The notes below the pieces were generated by a model. The model saw only the letters and a program-made list of their open reading frames with translations. It was not told where the DNA came from and searched no databases. A stretch of DNA of 6,534 bases, from contig CAIPTQ010000257.1 in NCBI GenBank assembly GCA_903868035.1, positions 1-6,534 on the forward strand, given 5' to 3'. A program made the position numbers and the translations under genes. This document shows positions 5,786-6,534 of the stretch, piece after piece. The stretch's first letter is position 1, and every line of letters begins with the position of its first letter. This stretch comes from an uncultured Phycisphaerales bacterium. Lineage in GTDB: Bacteria; Planctomycetota; Phycisphaerae; WQYP01.

Positions 5786-5821
5786 CTTCGTGCGCCTTCG
5801 TGTTCTTCGTGCATCTTCGTG
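5786..5821. repeat. CTTCGTG interspersed-type repeat cluster
   Basis: Four copies of CTTCGTG occur at 5786-5792, 5796-5802, 5805-5811 and 5815-5821, with a period of 9-10 bp. On the other strand they read CACGAAG. From general knowledge, similar 'CACGAAG...ACACGAAG' strings recur in intergenic DNA of many planctomycete, verrucomicrobial and other genomes, so this is probably a copy of a dispersed family. Short open frames crossing it give the tell-tale spurious peptide HEEHEG. Function is unknown. Confidence 0.75.
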
Positions 5822-5973
5822 GTTACGTCCCCCCGACCGCACGCAAATACGAATGTGCAGAAAAATCCCCGATTCCAGTGGAATCTTGCCCCCGGACGGT
5901 TATTATTAATCGAGATTACCGAACGTTTCATTCGTAATAATCTGATACGTCCTCACTCTTGGTCCTTCTCCCA

Positions 5974-6021
5974 GCGGTCCCGTGTTCGCCACCCCTAGGC
6001 ATCGCGGGACCGCATTTTTTT
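5974..6021 (+). terminator. Rho-independent terminator, + strand
   Basis: GCGGTCCCG (5974-5982) pairs perfectly with CGGGACCGC (6005-6013): a 9-bp GC-rich stem with a 22-nt loop, followed by A and seven T (6015-6021). The polarity fits + strand transcripts only. No + strand gene lies just upstream, so it must end a non-coding transcript or act as a leader attenuator or insulator for the gene at 6074. The loop is longer than usual, which lowers certainty slightly. Confidence 0.75.
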
Positions 6022-6044
6022 GCCTGCCGCTCTCCCCAGGCCCC

Positions 6045-6053
6045 TGCTATCAT
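6045..6053 (+). promoter_or_regulatory. Candidate extended -10 promoter for the gene at 6074
   Basis: TGCTATCAT gives a TGn extension and TATCAT, five of six matches to the -10 consensus. It sits 20 bp before the ATG at 6074 and 23 bp after the terminator T-run. No good -35 is seen at the right distance, as is common for extended -10 promoters. Initiation near 6060 would leave a leader of about 14 nt. Confidence 0.4.
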
Positions 6054-6073
6054 TCCCCAGCGAGGCCCCCCTC

Positions 6074-6534
6074 ATGCTCACGACCACCGATCCCAACGAA
6101 CTCCTCCCCTTCACCGAGCTGGCCAACCAGTCCCTCCAGGCCCGCATCCGCACACTCCCCGAATTCGCCTCCTCCAACAAATGGTCCGCCTCCGCCATCG
6201 TCCTCCAAATCGCCGAATCCATGGGCTTCCACGCCCGCCTCGGCTTCGAGCTCCGCACCCCCCTCGACGACCCCTTCGATGACGTCATCGCCGCCTGGGG
6301 CTCCAACCGCGAAGATGCCGTCCGCGCCGCCGTCGCCGAATGGCTCGATCTCGCACTCCCCCCCGCTCTGGCCATCCATTCCGACCACGACCCCCACGCC
6401 CGCCTCGGCACAACCCAGATCGGCGCCTTCCTCTACGCCTGGCGCCTCGCCCCCGGCATCCTGCGCGTCACCGGCGCCGATGCCGCCGAAGTCACCGCGG
6501 ACCTCACCCCGCATGACCTCTTCCAGCGCCTCAA
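6074..6534 (+). CDS. Protein of unknown function, possibly DUF6348-like; 3'-truncated by the window edge
   Basis: An open frame from ATG 6074 runs to the right edge without a stop, showing 153 codons. Third positions are mostly C, as in the DUF1080 gene, which supports real coding on this strand. The first in-frame stop upstream is TAG at 5996, and 6074 is the first ATG after it. A weak GAGG (6062-6065) lies 8 nt before it. The protein starts MLTTTDPNELLPFTELANQS and has no signal peptide or membrane segment. A stretch at visible residues 72-95, WGSNREDAVRAAVAEWLDLALPPAL, loosely recalls the GxxREEAVxxAL segment of DUF6348-type proteins. That resemblance is weak and not a firm assignment. It is divergent from the gntR operon and probably has its own promoter. 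Confidence 0.7.
   Translation, partial: MLTTTDPNELLPFTELANQSLQARIRTLPEFASSNKWSASAIVLQIAESMGFHARLGFELRTPLDDPFDDVIAAWGSNREDAVRAAVAEWLDLALPPALAIHSDHDPHARLGTTQIGAFLYAWRLAPGILRVTGADAAEVTADLTPHDLFQRL

Larger units (their letters stand above)
5732..6073. other. Divergent intergenic region with repeats, hairpins and an orphan terminator
   Basis: No convincing gene is seen in these 342 bp. From left to right they hold the gntR -35 and A/T tract (5745-5767), the CTTCGTG repeat cluster (5786-5821) and a perfect hairpin GATTCC-AGT-GGAATC (5871-5885). Next comes an A/T-rich segment with the inverted repeat ATTATTA (5902-5908) and TAATAAT (5935-5941), then a + strand intrinsic terminator (5974-6021) and an extended -10 promoter (6045-6053). 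The base composition is far more A/T-rich than the flanking genes. I see no tRNA and no riboswitch family I can name. Confidence 0.7.

Noticed and set aside
5719..5931. Small minus-strand open frame in the divergent spacer (70 codons)
   Set aside because: It reads through the CTTCGTG repeats (HEEHEG peptide) and over the gntR promoter. It has no ribosome site and no homology pattern.
4544..5998. Long + strand open frame (484 codons)
   Set aside because: It is antisense to the ABC ATPase and gntR, both of which have clear motifs. Its product is an Arg/Pro/Gln-rich string typical of the reverse frame of GC-rich genes, and it runs through the heptamer repeat as LTTHHSP units.
5974..6013. tRNA-like or known riboswitch element
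   Set aside because: The stem-loop has GTTCGCC in the loop but lacks acceptor, D and anticodon arms, and I see no named riboswitch core. The stem plus T-run fits a terminator.
5995..6514. Minus-strand open frames opposite the right-edge gene
   Set aside because: The + strand frame has the C-ending codon pattern, a start region with a promoter and terminator upstream, and a balanced protein. The minus frames are Gly/Glu- or Ser/Arg-rich shadows.

Overview
The window is GC-rich, with strongly C/G-ending codons in most genes. It looks like a chromosomal fragment from the PVC group, most likely Planctomycetota. The pointers are a DUF1080 (3-keto-disaccharide hydrolase) protein, a HYExAFE-family protein (a family I associate with planctomycetes), a YtrA-type GntR/ABC operon with an unusually elaborate permease, and CTTCGTG-type intergenic repeats. 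No 16S or other marker gene is present, so this placement is inference.

Layout. At the left edge, on the + strand, is the 3' part of a DUF1080 gene (3-563). Converging on it is a compact minus-strand cluster, in transcription order: a small antitoxin-like protein (2036-1836); a PIN-domain toxin ORF cut to 52 codons (1839-1681), which overlaps the antitoxin stop as GTGA; a HYExAFE protein with a PD-(D/E)XK-like motif (1666-1160); and a DMP19/DUF4375-like protein (1158-610). Gaps are 1-14 bp or overlaps, so it reads as one operon. It is preceded by a 60-bp spacer with an inverted repeat around a promoter-like sequence.

Upstream of that, also on the minus strand, is a three-gene ABC operon: a YtrA-family GntR repressor (5692-5291), an ABC ATPase (5218-4292) and a large ABC-2-like permease (4295-2097). 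The permease has a ~360-residue extracytoplasmic insert and a C-terminal zinc ribbon. ATPase and permease overlap by ATGA. The operon promoter is easy to read: an A/T-rich stretch, a perfect TTGACA and a TACTAT -10 buried in an 8-bp-arm palindrome, which fits autorepression. A 7-bp tandem repeat fills much of the gntR-ATPase gap and runs into the gntR stop codon.

The 342-bp divergent spacer (5732-6073) holds the gntR promoter, four CTTCGTG repeats, a small hairpin and a convincing + strand intrinsic terminator that ends no visible gene. It then holds a likely extended -10 promoter for a + strand gene of unknown function (from 6074), which runs off the right edge.

The most notable points are the decapitated toxin-antitoxin module joined to HYExAFE and DMP19-like genes, the orphan terminator (possible small RNA or leader), the heptamer array inside the ABC operon, and the permease architecture.
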